Shown here: positions 16,932 to 28,151 of the stretch, piece after piece
Layout: every line of letters starts with the position of its first letter
Numbering within the stretch: position 1 is the stretch's first letter
Assembly (NCBI GenBank): GCA_027624235.1
Contig: JAQBYB010000010.1
Coordinates: forward strand, 1-56,771
Length of the DNA: 56,771 bases
Reading direction: 5' to 3'
From: Pseudomonadota bacterium
GTDB lineage: Bacteria; Pseudomonadota; Alphaproteobacteria; Rhodospirillales; Casp-alpha2
Position numbers and translations under genes: made by a program
Notes under the pieces: model-generated
Databases searched by the model: none
Seen by the model: only the letters and a program-made list of their open reading frames with translations
What the model was told of the DNA's origin: nothing

Positions 16932-18308
16932 CTAGAAATATTCCAATTGTACGGAGAAAATCTTTTCGACCTGGTGGATGACATCCTCGGACGCAAACAT
17001 AACCACACGGTCCTTGGCCTCGACCACGGTTGAGCCGCGCGGGCAGATCATCTTGCCATCGCGGACGATGGCCCCCAGCATAACGCCGGCGGGCAGCTTT
17101 ACCTCTTTCAGGGGCTTGCCGACCAAATCCGATGTCTCCAGGGCTTCGGCCTCGATCAATTCGCCGAAGCCTTCCCTTAGGGTGTGGACGGAATGAATGC
17201 GCCCGCGCCTGACGTATTGAAGGATCGTCGATACCGTAATATTGCGGGGGCTGACAATCACATCAATGCCAAGCGAATTAATCAACGGCTCATACGCCGG
17301 GGCATTGATCAGGGTGATGGCCCGCTTGACGCCGCTCCGCTTGGCCAGCAACGAGGACAGGATGTTGGTTTCGTCATCGTTGGTGACGGCGACTACGGTT
17401 TCGGTCATCGAGGCATTGGCTTCTTCCAGGATTTCAGGGTCGAGAACATCGCCGTGAATAACCATGGTCCTCTCTAGCATGCCGGCGACCTTTTCGGCGC
17501 GGTCCTTATTGGATTCGATGATTTTGGCTTTGACCCAGTCATGGTTCTTTTCGATTTCCTGTGCCAGGAACAGGCCGATATTGCCGCCCCCGAAAATCAA
17601 CAGCCGGCGGGCTTCCGTCTCTTCATGGCCAAAGGCGGCCATGGCGCGCGACACCTGTTCACTGTCGACGACGAAATAAACCTCATCACCGGGCAGCATG
17701 TAGTCGTCCGCCGTCGGCACCATGGGTTTGCCGTCCCGCATCAACCCGACAATGACGATATTGAGATCGGGAAAAAGGTGGGTCAGCTGGCGAAGCGGCG
17801 TATTGATCAGCGGGCAGGTTTCCTCGCAACGCACACCAATAAGTTTAACCTTGTCATCAACCAGGGGAATCATCTCGAAGGCGCCGGGCACCTGAAGCCG
17901 TCGCGTCACCGCCCGGGCGACTTCAATCTCGGGTGAAATAATGACGTCAATGGGCAAGTGGTCGCGTGAAAACAGATTGGCGTAGATGGGTTGCAGGTAG
18001 CTTTGCTGGCGCACCCGGGCGATCTTCGTCGGCACCCCGAATAAGGAATGGGCGACCTGACAGGCGATCATGTTGACTTCATCGGCATAGGTGACGGCAA
18101 TAATCATGTCGGCATTGGCGATGCCGGCTTTTTCCAAAACATCCGGGTTCGACGCGTGACCTAAAACGCCGGTGGCGTCCAGGGTGTCGCTGACCCGGCG
18201 GATCAGATCAGGGTTCTGGTCGACGACGGTGACATCGTTGTTTTCAAGGGCCAGATGGCGGGCGATGTTGAAGCCAACCTGCCCGGCGCCGCAGACGATC
18301 ACTTTCAT
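16932..18308 (-). CDS. trkA: Trk potassium-uptake regulatory subunit TrkA
   Basis: A 458-residue cytoplasmic protein with two RCK units. The first NAD-binding domain begins MKVIVCGAGQVGFNIARHL and the second begins about residue 231 with RRLLIFGGGNIGLFLAQEI; each is followed by a TrkA-C ligand domain (IGVRCEETCPLINTPLR and LVGKPLKEVKLPAGVMLG). TrkA gates the TrkH/TrkG potassium channel in response to nucleotides. Length is normal for the family. It is 31 bases downstream of ntrX, which repeats the classic alphaproteobacterial order. No trkH is in the window. Confidence 0.95.
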   Translation of the reverse strand: MKVIVCGAGQVGFNIARHLALENNDVTVVDQNPDLIRRVSDTLDATGVLGHASNPDVLEKAGIANADMIIAVTYADEVNMIACQVAHSLFGVPTKIARVRQQSYLQPIYANLFSRDHLPIDVIISPEIEVARAVTRRLQVPGAFEMIPLVDDKVKLIGVRCEETCPLINTPLRQLTHLFPDLNIVIVGLMRDGKPMVPTADDYMLPGDEVYFVVDSEQVSRAMAAFGHEETEARRLLIFGGGNIGLFLAQEIEKNHDWVKAKIIESNKDRAEKVAGMLERTMVIHGDVLDPEILEEANASMTETVVAVTNDDETNILSSLLAKRSGVKRAITLINAPAYEPLINSLGIDVIVSPRNITVSTILQYVRRGRIHSVHTLREGFGELIEAEALETSDLVGKPLKEVKLPAGVMLGAIVRDGKMICPRGSTVVEAKDRVVMFASEDVIHQVEKIFSVQLEYF

Positions 18309-18339
18309 GGTTTCAAGACCTTCGTTTCCGTCAACATTG

Positions 18340-19731
18340 CTATTGTCTGTCTTCGTTGCGCACGCCCAAGGATTTCAGCTTTCGATGCAGGGCCGAGCGT
18401 TCCATGCCGATGAATTCGGCGGTTTTTGAGATATTACCGCCGAACCGGGCCATTTGCGCAATTAGATATTCGCGTTCGAATATTTCCCGCGCATTGCGAA
18501 GCGGCAGGCCCATGATTTGCAGGTTGGTTTCCAGGTTGCCCGCGACCGGCGTGCTGGCGTTGATTTCAGGCGGCAGCATTTCGATGTTGATCTGGGTAGA
18601 CGGGTCGCCGGTGGCCATGATTAACAGCCGCTCGATGACGTTTCTGAGTTCACGGACATTGCCGGGCCATCCATAGGCTTGAAGGGCCGTCATGGCGTCG
18701 GTGCCGATATCGCGCGGCGATTGCCCCGTCGACTGGGCGGCGCGTTCCATAAAATATTTTGCCAAGACCGGGATATCGTCCGGCCTTTTTTTCAACGCCA
18801 TCACCTTAAGGGGGACCACGTTCAATCGGTAGAAAAGATCCTCGCGGAAATTTCCGGCGCTGATTTCTTCCGCCAAGTCGGCAGTTGACGAGGCGATCAC
18901 GCGGACATCGACCTCAACCCGTACGGAGCCGCCGACGCGCTCGAAAATTTGTTCCTGAAGAACGCGGACGATCTTGCCCTGGGTTTCCAGCGGCATATCG
19001 GCAACCTCATCGAGAAAAAGCGTGCCGTTGTGGGCGGCTTCGAAGGTGCCGACTTTTTGGGGCGTATTCCCGTCGGCGTCCGGATTTTCGGTGCCGAACA
19101 ATTCAATCTCGAAACGGTCCGGCGACATGGTTGCGCAATTGACGACTACAAACGGCGCTTCGGCGCGCTTCGATTGGGCGTGCAACATCCGGGCCACCAC
19201 TTCCTTCCCCGATCCGGCCGGGCCGGTAATCAGGATTCGGCTGTTGGTCGGCGCCACTTGGTCGATGGACTGTTTGATGTCGCGGGTCGCTTGCGAGCGC
19301 CCGATCAATTCATTGGTGGTGCCGGCGCGAATTCTCAATTCTTCGTTCTCGCGGCGCAGGCGGTCGGCTTCGATGGCGCGTTCCACCAGCAAGATCAGGC
19401 GGTCGGATTTGAATGGTTTCTCAATGAAGTCATAGGCGCCATCCTGGATGGCGCTGACCGCCGTTTCGATGGTGCCGTGGCCGGACATCATCAACACCGG
19501 AATGGTCGGGTGATCCAGTTTCAGCGCCTTGAGGATCCCGAGGCCGTCCAACTCCGAACCCTGGAGCCAGATATCCAGCAGGACCAGATTGGGCCGCCGC
19601 GCCTCGACGGCGCCAAGGGCCTCGGTGCTGTTGGCCGCTTCGCGGGTTTGAAAGCCTTCGTCCTGAAGGATTCCGGCCGTCAGCACCCGGATGTCGGCCT
19701 CGTCATCGACGATCAATATTTCCGTTGCCAT
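18340..19731 (-). CDS. ntrX: Nitrogen-type response regulator NtrX
   Basis: A 463-residue response regulator with receiver, AAA+ and Fis-type DNA-binding domains. The receiver has the DDEAD acidic pocket, phospho-Asp in LVLLDIWLQGSELDG and Lys in FIEKPFKSD. The AAA+ domain has Walker A GPAGSGKE and Walker B LFLDEVADMP. Where sigma-54 activators carry GAFTGA, this protein reads GNTPQKVGTFEA, so it probably cannot open sigma-54 promoters; the same is known for several alphaproteobacterial NtrX proteins. The C-terminal helix-turn-helix is GGNISKTAEFIGMERSALHRKL. It pairs with NtrY 9 bases upstream and controls nitrogen, respiration and envelope genes in relatives. Confidence 0.95.
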   Translation of the reverse strand: MATEILIVDDEADIRVLTAGILQDEGFQTREAANSTEALGAVEARRPNLVLLDIWLQGSELDGLGILKALKLDHPTIPVLMMSGHGTIETAVSAIQDGAYDFIEKPFKSDRLILLVERAIEADRLRRENEELRIRAGTTNELIGRSQATRDIKQSIDQVAPTNSRILITGPAGSGKEVVARMLHAQSKRAEAPFVVVNCATMSPDRFEIELFGTENPDADGNTPQKVGTFEAAHNGTLFLDEVADMPLETQGKIVRVLQEQIFERVGGSVRVEVDVRVIASSTADLAEEISAGNFREDLFYRLNVVPLKVMALKKRPDDIPVLAKYFMERAAQSTGQSPRDIGTDAMTALQAYGWPGNVRELRNVIERLLIMATGDPSTQINIEMLPPEINASTPVAGNLETNLQIMGLPLRNAREIFEREYLIAQMARFGGNISKTAEFIGMERSALHRKLKSLGVRNEDRQ

Positions 19732-19740
19732 GCCCGGTCC

Positions 19741-22032
19741 CTACGATCCTTGCGCCAACAGGCTGGTGGCGACTTTCATCGCGGTCTCTTCATCACCGCC
19801 GTCGTCCATGTTGGCAATCATTTCCATGGGAGGAAAAATCAGGGAGACGCAGGCGCCGCCGTCGGGGTTGTTATCCAGAATCAAGTGACCATTGTGGTCT
19901 TCCATAATTTTTTTGACAATGGCAAGGCCCAGCCCGGTGCCTTTGGTGCGTGTGGTGACATAGGGTTCAGTCAGGTCCTCGTATTTATCGCCTGGAAGGC
20001 CGCGGCCATTGTCCTTGATAATGATGGAAATGGTGTCTTTGTCGTCCTTTTCTTTTTTCCGGTCGGCACTGATGGAAAGGTGAATACGGCCCTTTGCCGT
20101 CGTCCCTTTGGAGTCGTCGAGAAGGGCGGTGACGGCCTCGGCGGCGTTCTTCAACAGGTTGGTCAAGGCGCGCGACACCTGACGGTGGTCGCAATATAGC
20201 CTGACGTCATCGACTGGAAGTTCGGCGTCGTATTCGATGTCTGGATGGCGGTTGTGTTCCAGTGAAAGGGCCTGGCGGCAAATTTCAGAGAGGTTTTCGT
20301 TCCCCAGCGACAATTGCGGCATTCTGGCGAACGACGAGAATTCATCGACCATGCGGTGAAGATCCTCGACCTGACGGATGATGGTATCGGTGCAGCTCGA
20401 AAACGTTTCCGGGTCACTTTTAATTTCCCCCAGATATTTTCTTTTCAGGCGCTCCGCCGATAACTGGATCGGGGTTAGCGGGTTCTTAATCTCGTGGGCG
20501 ATTCGCCTGGCGACATCGGACCAGGCAGCCTTGCGCTGGGCGGACAGCAGTTCGGTGACATCATCGAAGGTGAGGACGTAGCCAATCACCTTGCCTTCCA
20601 GCTTTTCGGCGGCGATCGAAGCCATCAGGGTGTGGAATTGCCCGTCGCGACCGATCTTGACCTCTGCTTGATGAGACTGGTCGGGTCGTTCCATTGCCTT
20701 GGTCAGGAGGCCCGCCATTTCAGGGACGGCGTTACCGAGTGTCTGGCCGATGCGTTTTTCCAGATCCGTCGCCAATAGCTCTGATGCCGAACGGTTGGGA
20801 AGATATACATTGCCCTGCGCGTCAAGGCCGATGACGCCCGCGGATACACCGGTCAGCACCGTTTCAGTGAACCGCCGGCGTTCATCGATTTGGCGGTTGG
20901 CGCCCATCAGCCCTTCCTGGGTATTTTTCAGCTGTTCGGTCATGGAGTTAAAGGCGCGGCTGAGGGCGCTGATTTCGTCCGGGCTATCGGTAGTTTCGAC
21001 GCGGACGCTTAAATCGCCCTCACTGATGGATTTCGATGCCGCGATCAGGGAACTGATCGGTTTCGCCAATTGGGTCGCCACCGTCAGGCCGATCCAGATG
21101 GCCGCCAGCAACAAAAGCACCGCAACGACGACGAAAATCATCACGAACTTAATTTGAATGCCGCCCATTTTCTTTTGCACCGTCGTGTATCGTTTCTGGG
21201 CAGTTTCGATCAGATTGATTTGGCTGATCACCTTAGGGTCGACGAAGCGTTCGACCAGTAAATAGGCATCGGCGAAACTTTGCAGCCGGACGATGGCCCG
21301 GATGCGTTCATCATTTAAGCCGCCTAGAACGGTGATTTCACCACGACCGGCCTTGTCAAAGACTTCGTTCGATATTTGGCGGACCTTCACCGAAAGGCTG
21401 AGTTCGGATCGCGCGATGACCTGTCCACCGCGGTTGATGACGAGGGCTTCCGACAGGGAGCGCAACGCCGCATGGTGCGAAAGAATTGGGTTCAAACGCC
21501 GTGGGTCGCCGCCCACCCTCGGCGCATTAATGTTGAGGTCGCCGGCCAGGGCGAAGGCGTCGGCGTAAATGTTTTTCCGGTGCTCGAGAAGGTAGGCCTT
21601 GCCGACAACCACGGATTGGTTGACGGCGGCGCTAATTTTATCGGTGAACCAGGCCTCAACCCCGTATTGGATAAACAGCGCGGAAAAGACGGCGACCAAA
21701 ATGGCCGGCGTGACGGCGACCAGGCCGAACAGCATCATCAGGCGCACATGCAACCCGGAACCGGCTTCACCACTACGACGTTTCTGCCAGACGGTGATCA
21801 TTTGTTTGGCCACCAAAAGACCAAGCATCAGTAAAATAATGCCATCAATATAAATCAGGTAGAGCACCGTCTTCGCGTCACTGGCCGAGTTTTTGCCGCC
21901 GGTCCAGGAGGCGACGGTCATGGTGCCCGAGACCACCGCCGCGATCACCAGCACAAAGGCCAGATTGCGTTGCAGGCGGCTGTTTGCGGACCAGGCCCGG
22001 AGTTTGTCGCCGAAGGTGGTCAGGCCGCTCAT
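19741..22032 (-). CDS. ntrY: Sensor histidine kinase NtrY
   Basis: A 763-residue membrane kinase. Hydrophobic segments lie at about residues 25-45, 55-75 and 95-120, followed by an extracytoplasmic loop and another helix at about residues 300-325, then HAMP ([14 protein letters not shown]), PAS, the phospho-acceptor box [21 protein letters not shown] and ATPase motifs DNGRGLP and [12 protein letters not shown]. It senses an envelope or redox-linked signal and phosphorylates NtrX. The ATG start overlaps the ntrC stop by 4 bases (ATGA). Length and domain order are standard for the family. Confidence 0.96.
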   Translation of the reverse strand: MSGLTTFGDKLRAWSANSRLQRNLAFVLVIAAVVSGTMTVASWTGGKNSASDAKTVLYLIYIDGIILLMLGLLVAKQMITVWQKRRSGEAGSGLHVRLMMLFGLVAVTPAILVAVFSALFIQYGVEAWFTDKISAAVNQSVVVGKAYLLEHRKNIYADAFALAGDLNINAPRVGGDPRRLNPILSHHAALRSLSEALVINRGGQVIARSELSLSVKVRQISNEVFDKAGRGEITVLGGLNDERIRAIVRLQSFADAYLLVERFVDPKVISQINLIETAQKRYTTVQKKMGGIQIKFVMIFVVVAVLLLLAAIWIGLTVATQLAKPISSLIAASKSISEGDLSVRVETTDSPDEISALSRAFNSMTEQLKNTQEGLMGANRQIDERRRFTETVLTGVSAGVIGLDAQGNVYLPNRSASELLATDLEKRIGQTLGNAVPEMAGLLTKAMERPDQSHQAEVKIGRDGQFHTLMASIAAEKLEGKVIGYVLTFDDVTELLSAQRKAAWSDVARRIAHEIKNPLTPIQLSAERLKRKYLGEIKSDPETFSSCTDTIIRQVEDLHRMVDEFSSFARMPQLSLGNENLSEICRQALSLEHNRHPDIEYDAELPVDDVRLYCDHRQVSRALTNLLKNAAEAVTALLDDSKGTTAKGRIHLSISADRKKEKDDKDTISIIIKDNGRGLPGDKYEDLTEPYVTTRTKGTGLGLAIVKKIMEDHNGHLILDNNPDGGACVSLIFPPMEMIANMDDGGDEETAMKVATSLLAQGS

Positions 22033-23462
22033 TTCGGCCCCCGAAGGACTGGAATATTGAGGTCGCGGATCTTTTTACGGAGCGTGTTGCGGTTGAGGCC
22101 GAGGACCTCGGCGGCGCGGATTTGGTTGCCGTGGGTCGCTTGCAAGGTCAGCGTGATCAGCGGGCGTTCGACCTCCCTGAGGATACGCTGGTACAGGCCG
22201 GCCGCCGGAAGCCCGTTCGCATGGGCGGAGAAATAGGTGGATAGACGATCTTCCACCGTTTTTGAAAGTCCCTCCTCCTCACCGCCCTTTGAAGATGCGG
22301 ACGTGGTGTCGGCCAGTTCGGCGTTGATGTCTTCGATGGTGATCACTTCGTGCGAATACAGCGCCGCCAGCCGCTTGATCAGGTTTTCCAATTCCCGCAC
22401 GTTGCCGGGCCAGGAATATTCCTTGAGCCGGTCCATGGCATCGCTGTCGATGACTTTCCAGGGAAGCCCTTCTTCGGCGGCCTTGGCCAGGAATGAGCGT
22501 ACCAGTTCGGGAATATCCTCGGCCCGTTCGTTGAGCGGCGGCAGCCGGATCGGCACCACGTTGAGGCGGAAAAACAAGTCTTCGCGGAACAGCCCCTGGC
22601 GGATTAACTGCTTCAGGTCATGATGGGTGGCGGCGATAATCCGGACATCGGACTTGATCGGGGTGGTGCCGCCAACGGTGGAAAATTCCCCTTCCTGAAG
22701 GACACGCAACAAACGGGTCTGGGCATCCGCCGGCATGTCGCCGATTTCGTCGAGAAAAAGGGTTCCCCCTTTGGCCTGCTCGAAGCGTCCGGCGCTACGC
22801 GATTGGGCGCCGGTGAAGGCGCCTTTCTCATGCCCGAAAAGTTCACTTTCTATCAATTCCTTTGGAATCGCCGCCATGTTGATGGCGACAAAGGCGTTGT
22901 TTTTGCGCTTGCCGTAATCATGAAGGGCGCGAGCGACCAGTTCCTTGCCGGTGCCGGACTCTCCGTTGATCATCACCGTCAGGTCGGAACTCATCAAGCG
23001 GGCCAGGGTTCGGTAGATATCCTGCATGACCTGCGAGCGTCCGATCAGCGGCAGGGCTTCTTCGGCTTCCCCTGGCGTGATGTCGTCATCGCTGCGTGGG
23101 GCTTCGAGCCCGCGCTTGACGACACTGACCAATTTGTCGATGTCGAAGGGCTTGGACAGGTATTCGAAGGCGCCGCGTTCCGTCGCCTTGACGGCCGTCA
23201 GAAGTGTATTTTGGGCGCTCATGACGATGATCCGAAGTCTCGGGCGGATGGAACGGATACGCGGGATCAGGTCGAGCCCGTTTTCGTCGGGCATGATGAC
23301 ATCGGTGATAACCAGATCGCCGTCGCCGTCGCTGACCCAGCGCCACAAGGTCGCCGCGTTGCTGGCGGCCCTGACTTCAAAGCCGGCGCGGCCGAGTGCC
23401 TGGCTGACGACCGTGCGGATGGCGGCATCGTCATCGGCGATCAGGATGGTCGGCGCCGTCAT
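22029..23462 (-). CDS. ntrC: Nitrogen regulation response regulator NtrC
   Basis: A 477-residue sigma-54 activator. The receiver has the acidic pair in IADDDAAIR, phospho-Asp in [13 protein letters not shown] and Lys in YLSKPFDID. The AAA+ domain has Walker A GESGTGKE, an intact [10 protein letters not shown] loop for sigma-54 contact and Walker [11 protein letters not shown]. The Fis-like DNA-binding helix is [21 protein letters not shown]. It turns on ammonium-assimilation genes under nitrogen limitation after phosphorylation by NtrB. The start overlaps the ntrB stop by 4 bases. The intact loop contrasts with its neighbour NtrX. Confidence 0.97.
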   Translation of the reverse strand: MTAPTILIADDDAAIRTVVSQALGRAGFEVRAASNAATLWRWVSDGDGDLVITDVIMPDENGLDLIPRIRSIRPRLRIIVMSAQNTLLTAVKATERGAFEYLSKPFDIDKLVSVVKRGLEAPRSDDDITPGEAEEALPLIGRSQVMQDIYRTLARLMSSDLTVMINGESGTGKELVARALHDYGKRKNNAFVAINMAAIPKELIESELFGHEKGAFTGAQSRSAGRFEQAKGGTLFLDEIGDMPADAQTRLLRVLQEGEFSTVGGTTPIKSDVRIIAATHHDLKQLIRQGLFREDLFFRLNVVPIRLPPLNERAEDIPELVRSFLAKAAEEGLPWKVIDSDAMDRLKEYSWPGNVRELENLIKRLAALYSHEVITIEDINAELADTTSASSKGGEEEGLSKTVEDRLSTYFSAHANGLPAAGLYQRILREVERPLITLTLQATHGNQIRAAEVLGLNRNTLRKKIRDLNIPVLRGPK

Positions 23463-24625
23463 TGGGCTTTTCCCTCGGCCTCGGTGGTGGCCGATTTATC
23501 GGCCTCGGTGGTGGCCGATTTATCGGCCATGGGCAACATGATCCGGAATTCGGTGCGCTTCGCCATGCTGTCGCACTCGATCACGCCGCCATGATCGCCG
23601 ATGATCTTGGCGACCAGCGCCAAGCCTAAGCCGCTGCCCTGAGGCTTCGTGGTCACGAAAGGATCGAACAGGCAGTGCATGATGTCGTCCGGGATGCCGT
23701 CGCCGTTATCCTTGATCGAAACCAGGAGCGGCAGGTGAATGAGCGCCCCCGTGCCCGGCACGGCAAATCGCACGCCTTGCTGGTAGGATGTCTCAAGCGT
23801 GATTTCGCCGCCCTTATGCGGCGCCGCTTCGGCGGCGTTCTTGATCAGATTGAGAAACACCTGCACCAATTGGTCCCGATGCCCCAAGACCGGCGGCAAG
23901 GACGGGTCGAAATTGGTGATATATCGCAAATGCTTCCCGAACCCGTTTTTCGCCAGTTGCATGACCCGGTCCAGGACCTGGTGGATATTGACGGCATCGC
24001 GTTTGAGGGGGCTTAAATCCGAAAACACGTCCATGCGATCGACCAGATCGCATATACGATCGGCTTCTTCGCGGATCAATGTCGTCAGGCCGCGGTCATC
24101 CGGGGTTGCGTTCTGTTCCAAAAGCTGGGCCGCGCCGCGAATTCCTGAAAGCGGGTTTTTGACTTCGTGGGCCAGCATCGCCGCCATTGCCGTGACAGAA
24201 CGCGCCGCGCCGCGATGGGTCAGTTGACGGTCGATCTTGTCGGCGATGGACCGCTGTTGCAGGGTCAGCGCCACCACGCCCGGGATATCCAATAGCGGCG
24301 CCACCTGAAGGTTGACCAGATTGCGGCCGATGCGTGGCGATTCAAGGGTGACGCCGTATTCGGAAACCGCCAGGCCATCCCTGCGGACCTGGGTGATCAG
24401 GGAAAACAGTGGGTTGTCGTACGGCATCAGTTCTTTCAGCTGACGGCCTTTCAGAAAATTGGCGCTGCCCTGGAGAAACTGTTCACCGGCTGCGTTGACA
24501 TGAACAATGACATCGTCGGCATCAATGACAACGATGGTCGTCGCCAACGCATTGAAGATACTTTCGATATCTATGTCGTCATTTCCGCCGCCCTTGGGAT
24601 GCAGCACGGTCGCTTGCTTCGCCAT
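23459..24625 (-). CDS. ntrB: Nitrogen regulation sensor kinase NtrB
   Basis: A 388-residue soluble histidine kinase. A PAS domain covers about residues 20-125 ([28 protein letters not shown]), the phospho-acceptor box is [19 protein letters not shown], and ATPase motifs are DNGDGIP and [12 protein letters not shown]. It phosphorylates or dephosphorylates NtrC under control of PII. ATG at 24625 ([10 protein letters not shown]) is chosen: it is 1 base after the dusB stop, and the longer upstream frame lies inside dusB. The last residues contain a perfect duplication of DKSATTEA encoded by a 24-bp tandem repeat, outside the conserved domains. Confidence 0.96.
   Translation of the reverse strand: MAKQATVLHPKGGGNDDIDIESIFNALATTIVVIDADDVIVHVNAAGEQFLQGSANFLKGRQLKELMPYDNPLFSLITQVRRDGLAVSEYGVTLESPRIGRNLVNLQVAPLLDIPGVVALTLQQRSIADKIDRQLTHRGAARSVTAMAAMLAHEVKNPLSGIRGAAQLLEQNATPDDRGLTTLIREEADRICDLVDRMDVFSDLSPLKRDAVNIHQVLDRVMQLAKNGFGKHLRYITNFDPSLPPVLGHRDQLVQVFLNLIKNAAEAAPHKGGEITLETSYQQGVRFAVPGTGALIHLPLLVSIKDNGDGIPDDIMHCLFDPFVTTKPQGSGLGLALVAKIIGDHGGVIECDSMAKRTEFRIMLPMADKSATTEADKSATTEAEGKAQ
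23477..23524. repeat. 24-bp tandem duplication in the 3' end of ntrB
   Basis: Two identical 24-base units (23477-23500 and 23501-23524) follow each other without a gap. Read on the minus strand they encode DKSATTEA twice, in frame, in the non-conserved C-terminal tail of NtrB. Being a multiple of three, copy-number change would keep the frame. Confidence 0.9.
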
Positions 24626-24626
24626 C

Positions 24627-25613
24627 TTATGCCGCCTCGCGGTCGATAATCGGCTCGAAGAACTGACGGAGCATCTCCTTGACCACGGCCGGTTCGTCCA
24701 CCCGCATGATGTTGGAGCGTAATTCGGCTGAATTCGGCAGCCCCTTGGAATACCATCCCAGGTGCTTGCGGGCGATCTTGAGGCCGTGCAAAACGCCATA
24801 GTGGTCCAGCATGGCGTCATAATGGCGGAGGATAGCGGAATACTTTTCGGCGAGCGTGGGGTCCGCCAATCGCTCCCCGGTGGCCAGGAAATGCCGGACT
24901 TGGTTAGGGAACCACGGCCGGCCATAAGTGCCCCGCCCGATCAGGACCCCGTCGGCGCCGGAGGCGGCAAGCGCCTGTTTCGCGTCGTCAACGCTGTTGA
25001 TGTCGCCGTTGACGAATACCGGAATGCCGACGGCGTCCTTGACGTGGCGGACAAATTCCCAATCGGCTTGGCCCTTGTAGAACTGACAGCGGGTGCGGCC
25101 ATGCACCGATACCGCCTTGATCCCGGTTTCCTCGGCGACACGGGCAAGCAGGGGCGCGTTGCGGTTGGCGTCGTCCCAGCCGGTTCGCATTTTCAGCGTG
25201 ACTGGTATTTTGACGGCGGCGACGACGGCTTCGAAAATTCGCGCCGCCAGGGGCTCATCACGCATGAGCGCCGACCCGGCATCGCCGTTGGTGACCTTTT
25301 TCGCCGGGCAGCCGAGATTTAGGTCGATCAAGGTCGCGCCACGGGCCTCGTTGAGGCGGGCGGCCTCGGCCATGACGTCGGGTTCACACCCGGCCAGCTG
25401 AACGGCGATGGGATGCTCATTGGCGCAATGCGATGCCATCTTCAAGGTCTTCTTGGCGGCGTGAATCATGGCCCTCGACGCAATCATCTCGGAGACGACA
25501 AGGCCGACGCCGAATTCCTTGACCAGGCGGCGGAAGGGCATGTCGGTCACCCCCGACATTGGGGCCAGGACAACGGGGCTATCCAGGCGAATTGGGCCGA
25601 TTTGCAGAGACAT
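24627..25613 (-). CDS. dusB: tRNA-dihydrouridine synthase DusB
   Basis: A 328-residue flavoenzyme that reduces uridine in the tRNA D-loop. The FMN-binding N-terminus reads [21 protein letters not shown], the catalytic cysteine sits in [20 protein letters not shown], and [16 protein letters not shown] and VFVNGDINS are typical. It leads the ntr string and is 1 base before ntrB, the usual fis/ntr-associated place of dusB. Upstream, 25614-25728 is an AT-rich intergenic stretch with an inverted repeat TTGCCTA-CTTAT-TAGGCAA at 25634-25652, probably part of the operon's control region. Confidence 0.95.
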   Translation of the reverse strand: MSLQIGPIRLDSPVVLAPMSGVTDMPFRRLVKEFGVGLVVSEMIASRAMIHAAKKTLKMASHCANEHPIAVQLAGCEPDVMAEAARLNEARGATLIDLNLGCPAKKVTNGDAGSALMRDEPLAARIFEAVVAAVKIPVTLKMRTGWDDANRNAPLLARVAEETGIKAVSVHGRTRCQFYKGQADWEFVRHVKDAVGIPVFVNGDINSVDDAKQALAASGADGVLIGRGTYGRPWFPNQVRHFLATGERLADPTLAEKYSAILRHYDAMLDHYGVLHGLKIARKHLGWYSKGLPNSAELRSNIMRVDEPAVVKEMLRQFFEPIIDREAA

Positions 25614-25728
25614 GGGTTTTGGGCTTTATCTACTTGCCTACTTATTAGGCAAAATCACCACGAAAACAATGATTTTTCGATGGTTTATTTGCTTATTTGG
25701 CGGGCATTCGGGGTTTTTAAAGGCGGAT

Positions 25729-26532
25729 TTAGGCCATGATTACGTCGGTGACGAATTTTACACCGGGATATCCGAGCGTCAGCAACAGGTAGGCCAACAG
25801 CACGATCCGCGCCGCCTGTCGTCCGCGAAGGCCGGTTTTAAAATGCGCCGCCAATAATCCGCCGATGACCGCAAACGTGGCAATCGTCAAAATCGTTTTG
25901 TGATCTAAAACCAGCAGCGCCCCGGTTTCAACGTATTGAAGCGCCATCCCCGTGGCCAGGCCGACGGCGAGGACGATTTCGCCTAAGACCAACAGCCGGA
26001 CCTCTAGCCCTTCGCAGTCGGCGACCGACGGTAACAGTCTGCTCAGCGCCGTCGGGCGTTTGGTTTTTAGCGCGCGTTCCTGGAGGAAGGCAGCCAAGGC
26101 GGCGACCGCGGCCAGTGTGACCAGCGCATAGGTGCCGACCGAAACGCCGATGTGGATTCCGATCCAACCGCCGCCGACCGTGGTGCTGCTCAATGGTTGA
26201 TGGGGAACCTGGCTCCAAATAGTGGCGATGATGCCCAACGCCGCCATGTAGGCGGATATCAACGGCGCCAGCCGCCATGTTTCATGGGCGAGGACGCAAA
26301 TGACGGCGAAGATGGCCATGGTCGCGGCGATGGTGACCCATAATGCGGTCGCCAGATCGGTTCGCCACGACCCGGCCATGGTCACCAATACCAAAATCAA
26401 CGGCCCCGCCACCGCCACCAGAAGAACCATCCAGAAGACGGCATCGGGACGGTGATCGCGGCGCAAAGCCAGCAAGGAAGACGGCACCAGGGCAATAATG
26501 GCCGAAAGGCTCAGGATGATGTTTTCAGGCAT
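25729..26532 (-). CDS. CcsA/YpjD-family inner-membrane cytochrome c assembly-like protein
   Basis: A 267-residue membrane protein with about eight hydrophobic helices. The segment GWIGIHIGVSVGTYALVTLAA, the cytoplasmic loop with FLQERALK, and a later LDHKTILTIATF with a conserved His match the CcsA/YpjD family of cytochrome c assembly-like proteins. The complete WWD heme-handling motif is not evident, as in YpjD. It is often encoded beside ffh or RNA-processing genes; its role is not established. ATG at 26532 (MPENII) is chosen, since 20 residues upstream of it look non-conserved. It is divergent from ispDF. Confidence 0.78.
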   Translation of the reverse strand: MPENIILSLSAIIALVPSSLLALRRDHRPDAVFWMVLLVAVAGPLILVLVTMAGSWRTDLATALWVTIAATMAIFAVICVLAHETWRLAPLISAYMAALGIIATIWSQVPHQPLSSTTVGGGWIGIHIGVSVGTYALVTLAAVAALAAFLQERALKTKRPTALSRLLPSVADCEGLEVRLLVLGEIVLAVGLATGMALQYVETGALLVLDHKTILTIATFAVIGGLLAAHFKTGLRGRQAARIVLLAYLLLTLGYPGVKFVTDVIMA

Positions 26533-26686
26533 CAGGGTATCAGTACTTTCATTTATTCGGCGCACCATCGCGCCGGAACCGCCCCTTGGCAAGACCTTTG
26601 GCGGACTCTACAGTCAGGCCGCGCAATCCGGGCCGCGAAGCATAACGGATTTGACGGCAAATTGAAGCTGTTGGGATTAAAGAAAA

Positions 26687-27838
26687 ATGGGCGGAATTGT
26701 TGCATTGGTGGTCGGCGCCGGTGAGGGCCAGCGTTTTGGCGGCGACATCCCGAAGCAGTATCACCTGCTTGCCGGGTCGGCGGTGATGCGGCGCTCGTTG
26801 TTGGCCTTTATCGATCACCCGGATGTCACCACGGTCCAGGCGGTTATTCACCCCAATCACCATGACCTGTATACCGCGGCGGTTCAGGGGCTGTCCCTGC
26901 CGGCTCCGGTGGACGGCGGCGCCACCCGCCAGGGTTCGGTCGCCAACGGGTTGGAAAGTTTAGCAAGCCGGGCCGCCGATGCGCCGACAAGGGTATTGAT
27001 CCATGACGCCGCCCGGCCGCTGGTCGATCACGGCGTCATCTCGCGGGTGCTGGCGGCCCTGGAAACGTCGCCCGGCGCCGTCCCTGCCCTTGCCGTCGCC
27101 GATACCCTGAAGCGCGGCGACGGCCAATTCGTCGAGACCACCGTTGACCGCCACGGGTTGTGGCGGGCGCAAACGCCGCAAGGGTTTCGTTTTCACGATA
27201 TCCTCGCCGCCCACCGCCAGGCCGCCGGTGAGGAGCTGACCGATGACGCCGCCGTCGCCGAACGCGCCGGTCTGGCCGTCGCCATCGTCGAAGGGTCGGA
27301 AGACAACGTCAAAGTCACCCGTCCCGTGGACATGATCCGCGCCGAGCGCTTTCTCGGCGCCGGCGAGGCGCGGTGCGGGTTGGGGTTCGATGTTCATCGT
27401 TTTGGCGACGGCGATCACGTCGTTCTGTGCGGGGTCAAGGTCGCCCATGATTTTGGCCTCGAAGGCCATTCCGATGCCGATGTCGGACTGCATGCCGTCA
27501 CCGATGCGCTGTTAGGCGCCATTGGCGCCGGCGATATCGGCACCCACTTTCCGCCGTCTGATCCGCAATGGAAGGGATGCGAGTCCGATGTTTTTCTGCG
27601 CCATGCCGGTGCGTTGATCGCCGCCAAGGGAGGCCGGATTTCGAATATTGATGTGACCCTGATCTGCGAGCAGCCGAAAATCGGCCCGCATCGCGCCGCC
27701 ATGATCAAACGGATGGCGGAGATTTTAAACATTTCCGAACACCGCCTCAGCATCAAGGCGACGACGACGGAACGCCTCGGTTTCACCGGCCGCGGTGAAG
27801 GCATCGCGGCGCAGGCGTCGGCTACGGTTGTTGTTTAG
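26687..27838 (+). CDS. ispDF: Bifunctional IspD/IspF isoprenoid enzyme
   Basis: A 383-residue fusion acting at two steps of the MEP pathway. Residues 1 to about 225 are the cytidylyltransferase IspD ([23 protein letters not shown], then [11 protein letters not shown]). Residues about 230-383 are the cyclodiphosphate synthase IspF with zinc-binding Asp/His in GLGFDVHRF and later [19 protein letters not shown], plus [13 protein letters not shown]. Such fusions are common in alphaproteobacteria. The reactions are MEP to CDP-methylerythritol and, after IspE, to the cyclodiphosphate. The 3' end overlaps convergent cutA by 17 bases. Confidence 0.97.
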   Translation: MGGIVALVVGAGEGQRFGGDIPKQYHLLAGSAVMRRSLLAFIDHPDVTTVQAVIHPNHHDLYTAAVQGLSLPAPVDGGATRQGSVANGLESLASRAADAPTRVLIHDAARPLVDHGVISRVLAALETSPGAVPALAVADTLKRGDGQFVETTVDRHGLWRAQTPQGFRFHDILAAHRQAAGEELTDDAAVAERAGLAVAIVEGSEDNVKVTRPVDMIRAERFLGAGEARCGLGFDVHRFGDGDHVVLCGVKVAHDFGLEGHSDADVGLHAVTDALLGAIGAGDIGTHFPPSDPQWKGCESDVFLRHAGALIAAKGGRISNIDVTLICEQPKIGPHRAAMIKRMAEILNISEHRLSIKATTTERLGFTGRGEGIAAQASATVVV

Positions 27839-28151
27839 GGGCGGTTTCCGTCTCAATCCAATCGAGAAATGCCTGGTTGCCGCCGCTAATGGGCAGGGCG
27901 ACCACGCACGGGCAGTCGTAACTGTGGATCGCTTTGACCTTTTCGATGACTTGTTCGACCAGGCTGTCTTGGGTCTTTAAAATCAGCGGCACCTCGTCGG
28001 CCTCGTTGACGGCGCCATCCCACCAATACATCGAGGTCATCGGCGCAAGGACGTTGGCGCAGGCCGCCAAACGGCTTTCAACCAGGGCCCGGCCTATTTT
28101 AACCGCCTCTTCGCGGGATCCGGTGGTCACATAGATTAATGATAGGGACAT
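27822..28151 (-). CDS. cutA: Divalent-cation tolerance protein CutA
   Basis: A 109-residue protein of the trimeric CutA1 family. The start [21 protein letters not shown], the core [10 protein letters not shown], the strand [20 protein letters not shown] and [12 protein letters not shown] are diagnostic. The family is linked to copper and other metal tolerance but its molecular role is uncertain. ATG at 28151 is preferred, with AGAGGA 7 bases upstream, over an upstream frame opening at 28217. It overlaps ispDF tail to tail by 17 bases, so both 3' ends are coding. Confidence 0.93.
   Translation of the reverse strand: MSLSLIYVTTGSREEAVKIGRALVESRLAACANVLAPMTSMYWWDGAVNEADEVPLILKTQDSLVEQVIEKVKAIHSYDCPCVVALPISGGNQAFLDWIETETAPKQQP

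Noticed and set aside
18949-20199. 416-codon plus-strand frame across ntrX and ntrY
   Set aside because: It spans two definite minus-strand genes and their junction, so it is a shadow frame.
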